DNA of 9,038 bases from Flavipsychrobacter sp. (GCA_021156265.1 JAJNBR010000103.1:1-9038), one strand, 5' to 3'. Shown: positions 1 through 7,072, numbered from the stretch's first letter. Program-made: numbers and translations. The notes: generated from the letters alone by a model not told the origin.

Positions 1-1292
1 TGATCCACCTGAACTATGAATGGAAAATTGACAGCGGTGGCAAAAAACTGAGCTTTGATTTCGAGCATTTCGGCCGCCCCTCTGACAGGCGTCGCGATAT
101 ACATAATCAGAGCTTTCTCAGCGACGGCGCAAGCATCAACGCCCCCGGCACCAGCCGAACAACAGGAGTACTCGATGCCAACTACGCCGATGCAAAAACA
201 GATATTGTCTGGCCGACGCCATTTGCAGAATGGAGCTTTGGCGCCAAAGCGTCGTGGCTGTACAATCTCAGCGACAATATTTTCAGCGACCTGTACAAAA
301 GCGAATATGTAAAGGACACAGCGAAGAGCAATGAGTTTGACTATTACGAGAATACACAGGCGCTTTACACTAGCGCAAAAAAGAAGTGGGACAAATGGGA
401 AGCACAACTGGGCCTGCGTGCAGAGTACACACAAACAAAAGGTATTTCGCACACCATCGATCATGTAACCGCTACCAAATATGCCAGGTTATTCCCGACA
501 GCATACCTGCTTTATTCGCCCAGCGATAAACATGCTATCAACATCAACTACAGCAGGCGCATAGAACGCCCGCAGTACTCGCAGAGAAATCCTTTTCGTG
601 TATATCTTACACCGGTGTCGTATGAGATGGGAAACCCTTTTCTCCAACCGTCATTCAGTCATAATGTGGAACTGGGATACACCCTGCTCTCGCATTACAC
701 CGTGGCCTTGTATGCACAGCGGGTGAATGAGATGCAATCATGGATAGCACAGACGGATTCTACCAATAACTCCTTCTTCTTTACCTATGCCAATTCAGGC
801 ACAGAAACCGCATTCGGAGTGTCATTAAATGCAACCAACAACTTTACTGACTGGTGGGAGAACACGATAACACTAAGTAGTTACCGCAAATCGTTCCGTT
901 CTGATTATTTCAATACCTCTAACAATTTCAACCTGCCTTCCTGGGAGGTGGATATATTCAATACGTTTTCGCTGAACAAGGCGCAAACGCTGGTAGCAGA
1001 ACTTGGCTTTTATTATGGCTCTGATGAACAAGAGGGTTTCAACCTCACTTATGCCAACTATATGTTCTGGGGTGGTGTGCGTGCATTATTTTTTGAAAAG
1101 CGGCTAACACTTAACCTGCAGATCAACGATCCGACACGTACCTCGTGGGACAAATACCGCAATCTGCACAACAACACTTACCAGTTCGACTACGATGACC
1201 ACCGATGCGTACAAGGTACCATCACCTGGAGGTTTGGCAACAAGAATGTAAAAGCAATACGGGAACGACAGTCCAACGACAATACACAATAA
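1..1292 (+). CDS. Outer-membrane beta-barrel protein, TonB-receptor-like (5' truncated)
   Basis: The reading frame is open from base 3 to the TAA at 1290-1292, giving 429 residues with no start in view, so this is the C-terminal part of a longer protein. It resembles the Bacteroidota outer-membrane beta-barrel family (PF14905 type), which has a carboxypeptidase-like/plug N-terminus and a TonB-receptor-style barrel; whole proteins are roughly 750-900 residues. Seen here: alternating aromatic/polar strands rich in Tyr, Asn and Trp; the signature stretch RRIERPQYSQRNPF followed by YEMGNPFLQPSFSHNVELGY, typical of the barrel core; and a last strand (TITWRFG) followed by a basic tail, as is usual in this family. 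The role would be uptake or transport across the outer membrane; the substrate cannot be told. It converges on the next gene with 74 bases between stops. The internal ATG near 615-630 is not a true start because the frame continues far upstream. Confidence 0.88.
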   Translation, partial: IHLNYEWKIDSGGKKLSFDFEHFGRPSDRRRDIHNQSFLSDGASINAPGTSRTTGVLDANYADAKTDIVWPTPFAEWSFGAKASWLYNLSDNIFSDLYKSEYVKDTAKSNEFDYYENTQALYTSAKKKWDKWEAQLGLRAEYTQTKGISHTIDHVTATKYARLFPTAYLLYSPSDKHAININYSRRIERPQYSQRNPFRVYLTPVSYEMGNPFLQPSFSHNVELGYTLLSHYTVALYAQRVNEMQSWIAQTDSTNNSFFFTYANSGTETAFGVSLNATNNFTDWWENTITLSSYRKSFRSDYFNTSNNFNLPSWEVDIFNTFSLNKAQTLVAELGFYYGSDEQEGFNLTYANYMFWGGVRALFFEKRLTLNLQINDPTRTSWDKYRNLHNNTYQFDYDDHRCVQGTITWRFGNKNVKAIRERQSNDNTQ

Positions 1293-1319
1293 AAAAACGC
1301 CCGGCATATTGCCGGGCGT
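1291..1319 (-). terminator. Intrinsic terminator of the glycine-zipper gene
   Basis: A perfect 9-bp stem (ACGCCCGGC at 1297-1305, GCCGGGCGT at 1311-1319) closes a 5-base loop. On the minus strand the hairpin is followed directly by seven U (A-run 1291-1297), the form of a rho-independent terminator for the gene ending at 1367, about 47 bases upstream. On the plus strand no U-run follows, so it would stop the barrel-gene transcript less well, though the hairpin could protect its 3' end. Confidence 0.85.
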
Positions 1320-1321
1320 CT

Positions 1322-1360
1322 CACTCTTATGACCTATCTCTGTTACACTCTTATAACCTA
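1322..1360. repeat. Two imperfect direct repeats of 15 bases, period 24
   Basis: CACTCTTATGACCTA at 1322-1336 recurs as CACTCTTATAACCTA at 1346-1360, with 14 of 15 bases equal. A weaker third copy (TTACCTATTAACCTA, 1371-1385) runs into the stop codon of the neighbouring minus-strand gene at a period of about 25. They lie in the 3' untranslated part of that gene, between its stop and its terminator. The function is unknown. Confidence 0.5.
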
Positions 1361-1366
1361 ATCTAC

Positions 1367-1990
1367 TTAGTTACCTATTAACCTACCATTTTTCTTATCG
1401 ATAATAGCTCCGGCACCCAAACCACCTGCGGCACCAATGATACCACCTATGACTGCACCTTTAGCCCTGTTCTGCTTGTTGATAACAGCACCACCTATGG
1501 CACCTACACCCGCACCGATAACTGCGCCTTTAGCTTTTGCACTCCAGCCTTTCTTCTCCGGAACGGGAGCCGGTGCTGGCGCGGGAGCCGGTGTATACAC
1601 AGGCTGTGTTTGTGTCTGCGCTACAGGATAGTTATTAGAACCCGAGTTAGAACCACCGTTATAGGTATCATTACTACGAGTAGTACGTGTGCGCGCTACA
1701 GAACGTGAGCGTGAGGTACTGCGTTTTTTAGTTGCAGTGCTCTTACGTGGCGTGCTCGCTACTTGCTGCTGCACTACAGGTGTTACCATTTGTGGTACCA
1801 CAAACTGTGTACGCGCTACCTCGTTCATCGAGTCTATCACTTGTTTCTTTGCCATTTCGATCTTCATCGAATCAATAGTCTTTTGTTGTGCTTCAAGAGC
1901 AGCTTGCTTTTCCTTAACGGCAGACGTATTACATGATACGCCAACCACTGCCATACCTGCTATCGCCAATGTTGTGATGATCTGTTTCAT
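1367..1990 (-). CDS. Glycine-zipper protein, probable lipoprotein
   Basis: This is a 207-residue exported protein. The first 20 residues form a lipoprotein-like signal peptide ending GVSC; Gly at -3 makes the lipobox weak, so attachment at Cys20 is probable, not certain. Residues about 25-60 are charged and heptad-like, suggesting a coiled coil. Residues 81-106 are very basic and Ser/Thr-rich (KKRSTSRSRS, ARTRTTRS), 108-130 are Asn/Gly/Gln-rich, and 134-144 are a Pro-Ala run. Residues 153-203 form a glycine zipper in two copies, each beginning AKGAVIG (153-159, 176-182), 23 residues apart. The duplication is still visible in the DNA (1452-1465 and 1521-1534, one mismatch). Such zippers pack membrane helices in outer-membrane lipoproteins of the 17-kDa antigen/YMGG type; the basic middle might bind peptidoglycan or other polyanions, which is inference. 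The start is ATG at 1988-1990 with a weak AGAAG upstream. The terminator is at 1291-1319. Confidence 0.83.
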   Translation of the reverse strand: MKQIITTLAIAGMAVVGVSCNTSAVKEKQAALEAQQKTIDSMKIEMAKKQVIDSMNEVARTQFVVPQMVTPVVQQQVASTPRKSTATKKRSTSRSRSVARTRTTRSNDTYNGGSNSGSNNYPVAQTQTQPVYTPAPAPAPAPVPEKKGWSAKAKGAVIGAGVGAIGGAVINKQNRAKGAVIGGIIGAAGGLGAGAIIDKKNGRLIGN

Positions 1991-2160
1991 ATGCTTCTAG
2001 TTTTGTTCGTTTTCTATGTTGATGAATAATAAACTTCCGTTAGTGCTAATACTATGCCAGTTGTTGAGTATGTATTGTTAAAGCTCATCAGCTGAATTAA
2101 CGCAATAAAGAGATTAGACCTCGCCAGTATCAAAACGTTTAAAGCAGGGCTGTTAAAGAA

Positions 2161-2194
2161 AACAAAAAGAAAAACACCATATAATATATGGTGT
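2161..2194 (-). terminator. Intrinsic terminator of the DUF6794-like gene
   Basis: A perfect 9-bp stem (ACACCATAT at 2174-2182, ATATGGTGT at 2186-2194) has a 3-base loop. On the minus strand it is followed by a U-rich run (complement of the A-rich 2161-2174, broken by single C and G), about 47 bases past the stop at 2242. The stem is AU-rich and therefore weaker than its neighbours. Confidence 0.7.
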
Positions 2195-2241
2195 GCACGG
2201 GGGTGTTATTGATGAGCTTGTTTTTACATAGTCAGCCGGGA

Positions 2242-2952
2242 TCACTGCCATTTCCATCCTGGCGGCGGCAACCGGTAAACTTCAGAAGGATATCCCTCAA
2301 CTATTTCCCCTACGGTCCTCATAGGTTTTGCGTCGGGCTGCTCTTCGATGTGGGTTATTTCAAATAAAAGCGCCTCGCCTTTATGCGCCCTGACAACAGC
2401 AAATGCGCGCAACGAAGCAGACTCCAGGGTAGATCGCGTTTGTTTTTCGGCTGCAGTATATATCATGATGGTCTCGCCAACAGGGAACTTTTTCAGCAGC
2501 GATGCCTGTGAGGGAGCTTCTTTAAAATCGTAGATGTAATGCATGGTGTCCACTCTTTTGGCAACGGTTTGTTCAGCGTTCTGCAATTGCTTTATCTGCG
2601 CCCCAAGGTCAATTGGCTCATGGTTAAGGTACCGGTGAAAGGAAGTAAGTATAATGGTCGACATGTGACCCGGATCATTGACACCATTGCTGATAAACCA
2701 GCGTTTCAGTTTACTGTTGCCCGCTAACCAGTTATTGCGCATGTACAGGCCCAGCGACATGTCATAATGCAAGGGCAAATAAAATTCCGGCAGCGTCATG
2801 AAACCATATCTCGTGGTATCGTCCGCAAATATCTTATCCAGGTAGGGGAATGTTTCCGCGAGCGTTGCAGGCTGCCCACGCAGTTTGCTTTGCGCATGCA
2901 CACTGTGCAAACTGCAAACCAATAAGAGTACCAGGACCAGGGTAGTTCTCAT
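2242..2952 (-). CDS. Secreted DUF6794-like protein of unknown function
   Basis: This is a 236-residue protein with a clear Sec signal peptide: MRTT, a Leu/Val-rich core, then VHA followed by QS, so cleavage is likely after Ala20. No lipobox Cys is seen, so it should be released into the periplasm or outside. Residues about 34-122 match my memory of DUF6794, a small Bacteroidota domain with the pattern GL.MRNNW, G.S.L..W/F, HMS.IIL.S.HRYLN and I.L..QI; here LGLYMRNNWLAGNSKLKRWF (67-86), GHMSTIILTSFHRYLN (95-110) and IDLGAQIKQ. The second half (about 155-205) is beta-rich and predicts no known catalytic motif; the C-terminus is Pro/Trp-rich (PPPGWKW). No function is assigned. The start is ATG at 2950-2952; the next ATG lies beyond the signal peptide. 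It is monocistronic by context, with terminators on both sides. The domain name should be confirmed by profile search. Confidence 0.82.
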   Translation of the reverse strand: MRTTLVLVLLLVCSLHSVHAQSKLRGQPATLAETFPYLDKIFADDTTRYGFMTLPEFYLPLHYDMSLGLYMRNNWLAGNSKLKRWFISNGVNDPGHMSTIILTSFHRYLNHEPIDLGAQIKQLQNAEQTVAKRVDTMHYIYDFKEAPSQASLLKKFPVGETIMIYTAAEKQTRSTLESASLRAFAVVRAHKGEALLFEITHIEEQPDAKPMRTVGEIVEGYPSEVYRLPPPGWKWQ

Positions 2953-3087
2953 ACCCTAAATTTAGTGAAACCGGGCGGAGAAGAATGTTAAAGGGCAGGT
3001 TTATGTAGCATCGAAATTTGCAAGAAAGGGCAAGCTCTTCGGTTTGATGTGGTTTTGCCTTGGTTTAATTGCTAAGATACTCTACAT

Positions 3088-3119
3088 AAAAAAACCGCCA
3101 TCAAAGGATGGCGGCTTTT
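3088..3119 (-). terminator. Intrinsic terminator of the thiolase gene
   Basis: A perfect 8-bp GC-rich stem (CCGCCATC at 3095-3102, GATGGCGG at 3107-3114) with loop AAAG lies 25 bases past the thiolase stop. On the minus strand it is followed by seven U (3088-3094). A shorter T-run (3116-3119) follows on the plus strand, so it may work both ways, although no plus-strand gene ends here. Confidence 0.88.
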
Positions 3120-3139
3120 CAATATCAAACTAAATGTAA

Positions 3140-4318
3140 TTACATTTTCTCGATCACCACAGCGCTCGCACCGCCACCGCCGTTGCAGATACCTGCAGCG
3201 CCGTATTTAGCGTTGTTCTGCTGCAGCACGTTCACCAATGTAGTAATGATACGCGCACCGCTTGCACCCAGCGGGTGACCCAGAGATACAGCACCACCGT
3301 TCACGTTCACCTGCTCAGGCTTCAGGCCCATTTTCTGCGCGTTGGCAATACCTACTACGCTGAATGCTTCATTCAGCTCGAAGAAGTTTATATCGCTCAT
3401 TTTCAAACCTGCTTTTTCAACGGCTTTAGGCACCGCTACAGAAGGTGTAGTAGTGAACCACTCAGGCGCCTGTTCAGCATCTGCGTAGCCCCTAATTTTA
3501 GCGATAGGCTTTACACCCAGTGCTTCTGCTTTCTCTTTGCTCATCAGTACCAGTGCAGCAGCGCCGTCGTTCATGGTAGAAGCGTTAGCAGCAGTTACCG
3601 TACCGTCTTTAACGAAAGCAGGACGCAGTTCAGGTATCTTCTCAAACTTCACGTTCCAGGGCTCTTCGTCCTTAGCGAATTTTACCGCATCGCCTTTTTT
3701 CTGGGGTATTTCAACAGGAACGATCTCGTTATCGAACTTGCCTGCAGTGGCGGCAGCCTGGCTGCGCTTGTAGCTTTCAATAGCAAAAGCATCCTGGTCT
3801 TCGCGGCTGATGTTGCACTCTTTAGCGCAAAGTTCAGCAGCATTACCCATAGCATAGTTATGGTACACATCTGTCAAACCATCTTTAGCCAGGCCATCGA
3901 TGAAAGATGCGTTACCGTATTTGTTACCCCAGCGCAGTGTATCGCTGTAGAAAGGCACATTGCTCATGCTTTCCATCCCACCGGCTACCACTACATCAGC
4001 ATCGCCCAGCATAATAGCTTGCGCACCTTGCATGATGGCTTTCATACCGCTGGCGCATACCTTATTGATCGTCGTACAAGGCACGTTGTCAGGAATACCC
4101 GCAAAACGCGCAGCCTGGCGTGCAGGTGCTTGTCCCAGGTTGGCCTGCAGTACGCAGCCCATCAATACTTCGTTTACTTCGCTGGCTGCAACACCTGCTT
4201 TTTCCAGTGCACCTTTGATAGCGATACTGCCGAGCCTGGTAGCAGAGAAATCTTTCAATGATCCGCCCCAGCTGCCCATAGGGGTACGAACAGCTGATAT
4301 GATATATACTTCTTTCAT
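3140..4318 (-). CDS. Acetyl-CoA C-acetyltransferase (thiolase)
   Basis: This 392-residue cytosolic thiolase has the usual length for the tetrameric acetyl-CoA acetyltransferase family. It would condense two acetyl-CoA to acetoacetyl-CoA, or cleave 3-ketoacyl-CoA in fatty-acid breakdown; which direction or chain length matters in vivo cannot be read from sequence. All catalytic parts are present: nucleophile Cys88 in NKVCASGMKA, AGGMESMSN (112-120), NEAF (316-319), His348 in GGAVSLGHPLGASGARI, and acid/base Cys378 in GICNGGGGASA. The start is MKEVYIISAVRTPMG at 4316-4318, where thiolases normally begin. The frame is open upstream to an ATG at 4420, but that extension would cross the promoter and has no family match. 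No Shine-Dalgarno site is visible; the leader is AT-rich. No beta-oxidation partner (hydratase/dehydrogenase) is adjacent, so it appears to be transcribed alone, from its own promoter to its own terminator. Confidence 0.96.
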   Translation of the reverse strand: MKEVYIISAVRTPMGSWGGSLKDFSATRLGSIAIKGALEKAGVAASEVNEVLMGCVLQANLGQAPARQAARFAGIPDNVPCTTINKVCASGMKAIMQGAQAIMLGDADVVVAGGMESMSNVPFYSDTLRWGNKYGNASFIDGLAKDGLTDVYHNYAMGNAAELCAKECNISREDQDAFAIESYKRSQAAATAGKFDNEIVPVEIPQKKGDAVKFAKDEEPWNVKFEKIPELRPAFVKDGTVTAANASTMNDGAAALVLMSKEKAEALGVKPIAKIRGYADAEQAPEWFTTTPSVAVPKAVEKAGLKMSDINFFELNEAFSVVGIANAQKMGLKPEQVNVNGGAVSLGHPLGASGARIITTLVNVLQQNNAKYGAAGICNGGGGASAVVIEKM

Positions 4319-4350
4319 AATCAATAATAATGTCGTTTGAAAAAGACCGC

Positions 4351-4381
4351 CAAATGTACGAAAAAGACACGGTTGTGAAAA
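4351..4381 (-). promoter_or_regulatory. Probable Bacteroidota-type promoter of the thiolase gene
   Basis: Read on the minus strand, TACATTTG (4358-4351) is a perfect match to the -7 box TAnnTTTG. TTTT (4381-4378), 19 bases upstream, is one base off the -33 TTTG. The box ends 32 bases before the ATG at 4318, leaving an untranslated leader of about 25 bases. Confidence 0.58.
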
Positions 4382-4400
4382 CTGTCTATAAACCTGCCCA

Positions 4401-4458
4401 ATATGCATATAACAATACATATATGTGGCTGTTTTTCCTCAAGGCCGGCTTTATAAAG
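4401..4458. repeat. Cluster of three 10-base palindromes in a divergent promoter region
   Basis: Three perfect 10-base palindromes lie between the thiolase and the plus-strand L,D-transpeptidase: ATATGCATAT (4401-4410), ACATATATGT (4417-4426) and CTTTATAAAG (4449-4458). The first two have centres 16 bases apart and sit just upstream of the thiolase -33 box. They could be regulator sites, but AT-rich palindromes of this size also arise by chance. Confidence 0.3.
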
Positions 4459-4504
4459 GACCTTGCCGTGGCGTGTTAAAACACAGTTAAACAAGCAGTT
4501 ATAC

Positions 4505-4536
4505 GTTGGCAGCCCCCCTGCTTCTTCGTATCTTCG
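4505..4536 (+). promoter_or_regulatory. Possible promoter of the YkuD_2 L,D-transpeptidase gene
   Basis: GTTG (4505-4508), 20 bases, then TATCTTCG (4529-4536) is one base off TAnnTTTG with an acceptable -33 TTG and spacing. It ends 28 bases before the ATG at 4565, consistent with a short leader. Confidence 0.4.
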
Positions 4537-4564
4537 ATGTATTCCAAATCAAAACAGAACGAGT

Positions 4565-5359
4565 ATGAAGAAGCTGATCCTGTGTATGTCTGTGGCCTTT
4601 ACAACTGCCTTTTCGTTTTATGTAACCGCTGATGAAAACAAAAACGATGTTACAACTGCTAAGACCGTAGCCGCAAATACTGCTGCAACAGTTACCGCTG
4701 CTACAACAACGGTTACTAATAAAGTACAGACCATTGATCAACACATCTCTGCTGTCTACAACTCGATCGATTTCGGCGGTAAGAAACTTGAGTTTGACGT
4801 ATTTAAGAAGGCTTATACCGGCTTTTTGAATCTGCGTAGTGCAGGCCAGGTAGCTAAAAATGTCCTGAGTATCGTCGATTTTTCCAAGCCATCTACCGCT
4901 CATCGCCTTTGGGTGATCGACCTGGCATCTAAAAAGCTACTGATCAATGATTATGTAGCCCATGGACAAGGCTCAGGCGACCTGTATGCTACTAAGTTCT
5001 CGAACAAAGCTCAGTCGCACCAGAGTAGTCTTGGTTTTTATATAACTGACCAGACTTATGTTGGTAAACACGGTACGTCACTGCGCCTGCGTGGTGTAGA
5101 CCAGGGGTATAATCATTCTGCTATGTCTCGAGCTGTAGTGATACACGGTGCCAACTATGTAAGCAACGATGCTGTTGCCGGTATGGGACGCCTGGGTCGT
5201 AGCTGGGGTTGTCCTGCAGTTTCTAACTCACTGGCTCCTAAGTTCATCGGCACCATCAAGAACGGAAGTGTGGTATTCGTTTATGCTCCGCAAAAGGACT
5301 ACCTGGCTAATTCACAGTGGTTGAACAAGCAGTGCACTATTCCGAATGCTACCATGTAA
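4565..5359 (+). CDS. Murein L,D-transpeptidase catalytic-domain protein (YkuD_2 type)
   Basis: This 264-residue exported protein has a signal peptide at residues 1-22 (MKKLIL, then a hydrophobic stretch ending VTA before DE), so it is probably periplasmic. An Ala/Thr/Val-rich linker (about 28-54) follows, and then the YkuD_2 domain (about 60-245). Marks of that family: LWVIDLASKKLL (115-126), VAHGQGSG (131-138), ATKFSN and SHQSSLGFYIT (151-161), VGKHGTSLRL, the His box VVIHGANYVS (His194), and GRLGRSWGCPAVS (208-220) with presumed catalytic Cys216. By homology it would act on the meso-diaminopimelate of peptidoglycan stem peptides, making 3-3 cross-links or attaching other groups; the true acceptor is not known for this subfamily. 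The start is ATG at 4565, chosen because it begins the signal peptide; the frame extends further up only with non-ATG starts. The stop (5357-5359) is 3 bases from the stop of the convergent L,D-transpeptidase. Confidence 0.92.
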   Translation: MKKLILCMSVAFTTAFSFYVTADENKNDVTTAKTVAANTAATVTAATTTVTNKVQTIDQHISAVYNSIDFGGKKLEFDVFKKAYTGFLNLRSAGQVAKNVLSIVDFSKPSTAHRLWVIDLASKKLLINDYVAHGQGSGDLYATKFSNKAQSHQSSLGFYITDQTYVGKHGTSLRLRGVDQGYNHSAMSRAVVIHGANYVSNDAVAGMGRLGRSWGCPAVSNSLAPKFIGTIKNGSVVFVYAPQKDYLANSQWLNKQCTIPNATM

Positions 5360-5372
5360 GAACTAGTTCTTA
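5357..5372. repeat. 16-base perfect palindrome spanning two convergent stop codons
   Basis: TAAGAACTAGTTCTTA is its own reverse complement. It contains the TAA stop of the plus-strand gene (5357-5359) and the TAG stop of the minus-strand gene (5365-5363). As RNA it could fold only into a 6-bp stem with loop CTAG and no U-run, so it is a poor intrinsic terminator. Confidence 0.55.
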
Positions 5373-7072
5373 GCTACAGACTCTTGCGGTTGCCCGCTAC
5401 CGCCTTTCAACAGGCTTAGCACCTGGGCATCCTTCTCATAGATATCTTTTACAAACCGTACACGTTGGTTATCACTGTCAAAAGCAGTCAGGTAAACAAT
5501 GTGTACGGGTAATTTTCTCTCCAGGTTCACAAACTTGGTAGATTGCGTACGCACCACCTCTTCTATCCTTTGCTGGTCGTAGTTTTTACCATCCAATACG
5601 TTTAAAATATACTCCGCCATTTCGCGTGGTTTTTGCACGCGTATACAACCGGAACTCATAGCACGGTAAGGCTTCTCAAAGTCTTCCCGGTGCGGGGTAT
5701 CATGCAGGTATATATCCCAACGGTTGGGCAGGTTGAATTTTACATTACCCAGGGCGTTATGATCGCCCGGCGGCTGACGGAAAGAGAAGCTCGTTGCATT
5801 CGAAGCCGTTACGGCATCTGCGCTCACCCGCTTTCCTCTTTTGTTGTACACAACCAGGCCTTTTTTAGCAAGGTATGCTGCACCCGACTTGGCCACACCG
5901 GGAGCCACGTCTTTTTTCAAGATAGTTGGCGGCACGCCCCACGACGGGTTGAAGACTACGTTGGCCATATCGGCGCCCAACGACGGTGTTTTACGCTCCG
6001 GACGGCCCACTACCACATTCATATGCATCACATCCTGTCCATCCTTACGCAGGAACAGTTCCATCATGGGCACGTTCACGATCACATACCTGTCTTCAAA
6101 ATTTTGTGGCAACCAGCGCAGGCGTTCCATATTCACATCTATACGGTCAAACGCTTCTGTGGGAGCGGCAGTCAGCATGGCTTTAGTTTCTTTATCGAGC
6201 TTGCCGGTTTGCTTCAGCGCGTAAAACTTCTGGTATTCCTTGATCAGCTGCTGGTGCGTATCGCCGGAGTCGTTTGTTGCCCGTGCAGTCCAAGGCAATT
6301 CTGTTTGTATAATATAACGGCTGTAGCTATCCACGGGCACAGTATCTGTTGCCAGTGCACCCTTCGCATTCATGAACTGCTGATTTTTCGAAAGCATATC
6401 ATAATGCGCGCGTGCCTCCATCAAAGCGGTATACGTAGGCAATTTACTACGGTAACTGGCCAGCGCGGGGTATTTACCCTGCTGGTACAGATGTTTGATC
6501 AATACGGTATCCGGCCTCCAGGTAGAATCATTCCTATGATACCATATCGGGTCCGCTTTCTTTACAGCAACCCGCCCAAACAACAGATCGTGCGAAGCAG
6601 CGAGGTAGCTATGTGTAAGCAACGTATCAAACGCCACCACAGTATCCAGGTTAGGAGTCTTGCTATCTTTAAAGTAAGTCCGTTGCTGCTTCAGGGAACT
6701 AAGGCCATATTCTTCCGGGTCCAAACCATCCATCCTCAGGTTCTCCAGCTCTTTGATCAACTCGTCTGCATATTTAGTATTACCGTCCTCATCCAGCCAC
6801 AGCGGAAAATAGTCATTGGCCTGGTATACGTACTGCTGGTACTCCGCTATATCCTCGTGCAGTTTCTCTTTATTCCATGAAGCGCTGTCAATTGGCTTTG
6901 CATATTTCTTGCTCAATACGCCTACAAAATCATCCTCGTCAAACTTCGTGGGATCGAAGAAGCCGCCCACGGTGTCGCGACGCTCACGGCAGCTGGTAAA
7001 TGCTATTGCAACAAAGAGTGCTAAAATTGACAAAATCTTGCCCACGATTCTTCTATTAGTGCTTGTGTTCAT
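5363..7072 (-). CDS. L,D-transpeptidase, YcbB/LdtD-like, probable lipoprotein
   Basis: Starting at the ATG at 7070-7072 the protein has 569 residues, usual for YcbB-type enzymes with an N-terminal scaffold. Residues 1-28 form a signal peptide ending FTSC, so Cys28 is probably lipidated and the enzyme anchored on the periplasmic face of a membrane. Then follow a helical scaffold region (about 60-265), a short peptidoglycan-binding-like helix set (276-302, ending TGKLDKETKAML) and the YkuD catalytic domain (about 327-482). Key motifs are IDVNMERLRWLP (311-322), FNPSWGVPPTILKKD (374-388), His457 in DIYLHDTP and catalytic Cys476 in MSSGCIRVQKP. It would form 3-3 cross-links between diaminopimelate residues, an activity insensitive to most penicillins, or link proteins to peptidoglycan. 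The upstream TTG extension to 7099 is unlikely, since it would add residues before a complete signal peptide. It lies 55 bases after the ATL gene in the same direction; no good promoter is visible in the gap, so read-through from the trmB cluster is likely. Confidence 0.94.
   Translation of the reverse strand: MNTSTNRRIVGKILSILALFVAIAFTSCRERRDTVGGFFDPTKFDEDDFVGVLSKKYAKPIDSASWNKEKLHEDIAEYQQYVYQANDYFPLWLDEDGNTKYADELIKELENLRMDGLDPEEYGLSSLKQQRTYFKDSKTPNLDTVVAFDTLLTHSYLAASHDLLFGRVAVKKADPIWYHRNDSTWRPDTVLIKHLYQQGKYPALASYRSKLPTYTALMEARAHYDMLSKNQQFMNAKGALATDTVPVDSYSRYIIQTELPWTARATNDSGDTHQQLIKEYQKFYALKQTGKLDKETKAMLTAAPTEAFDRIDVNMERLRWLPQNFEDRYVIVNVPMMELFLRKDGQDVMHMNVVVGRPERKTPSLGADMANVVFNPSWGVPPTILKKDVAPGVAKSGAAYLAKKGLVVYNKRGKRVSADAVTASNATSFSFRQPPGDHNALGNVKFNLPNRWDIYLHDTPHREDFEKPYRAMSSGCIRVQKPREMAEYILNVLDGKNYDQQRIEEVVRTQSTKFVNLERKLPVHIVYLTAFDSDNQRVRFVKDIYEKDAQVLSLLKGGSGQPQESVAKN

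Noticed and set aside
55..312. Separate small plus-strand gene at the left edge
   Set aside because: It is out of frame with the outer-membrane barrel, whose frame is open without break from base 3 to 1292.
1322..1385. CRISPR-like array
   Set aside because: Only two good copies of 15 bases with 9-base gaps, no cas genes, no spacers of proper size.
3275..4261. 328-codon plus-strand open frame
   Set aside because: It lies wholly antisense to the thiolase, whose catalytic motifs are intact; its translation is rich in Cys, His and Arg with no family pattern. It is a shadow frame.
4319..4420. N-terminal extension of the thiolase to the ATG at 4420
   Set aside because: The family begins at MKEVYIISAVRTP, and the extension would translate across a perfect -7 promoter box.
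5633..6880. 415-codon plus-strand open frame
   Set aside because: It is antisense to the YcbB-type L,D-transpeptidase, and its composition (many His, Cys, Ile, Arg) is unlike the true genes here. It is a shadow frame.
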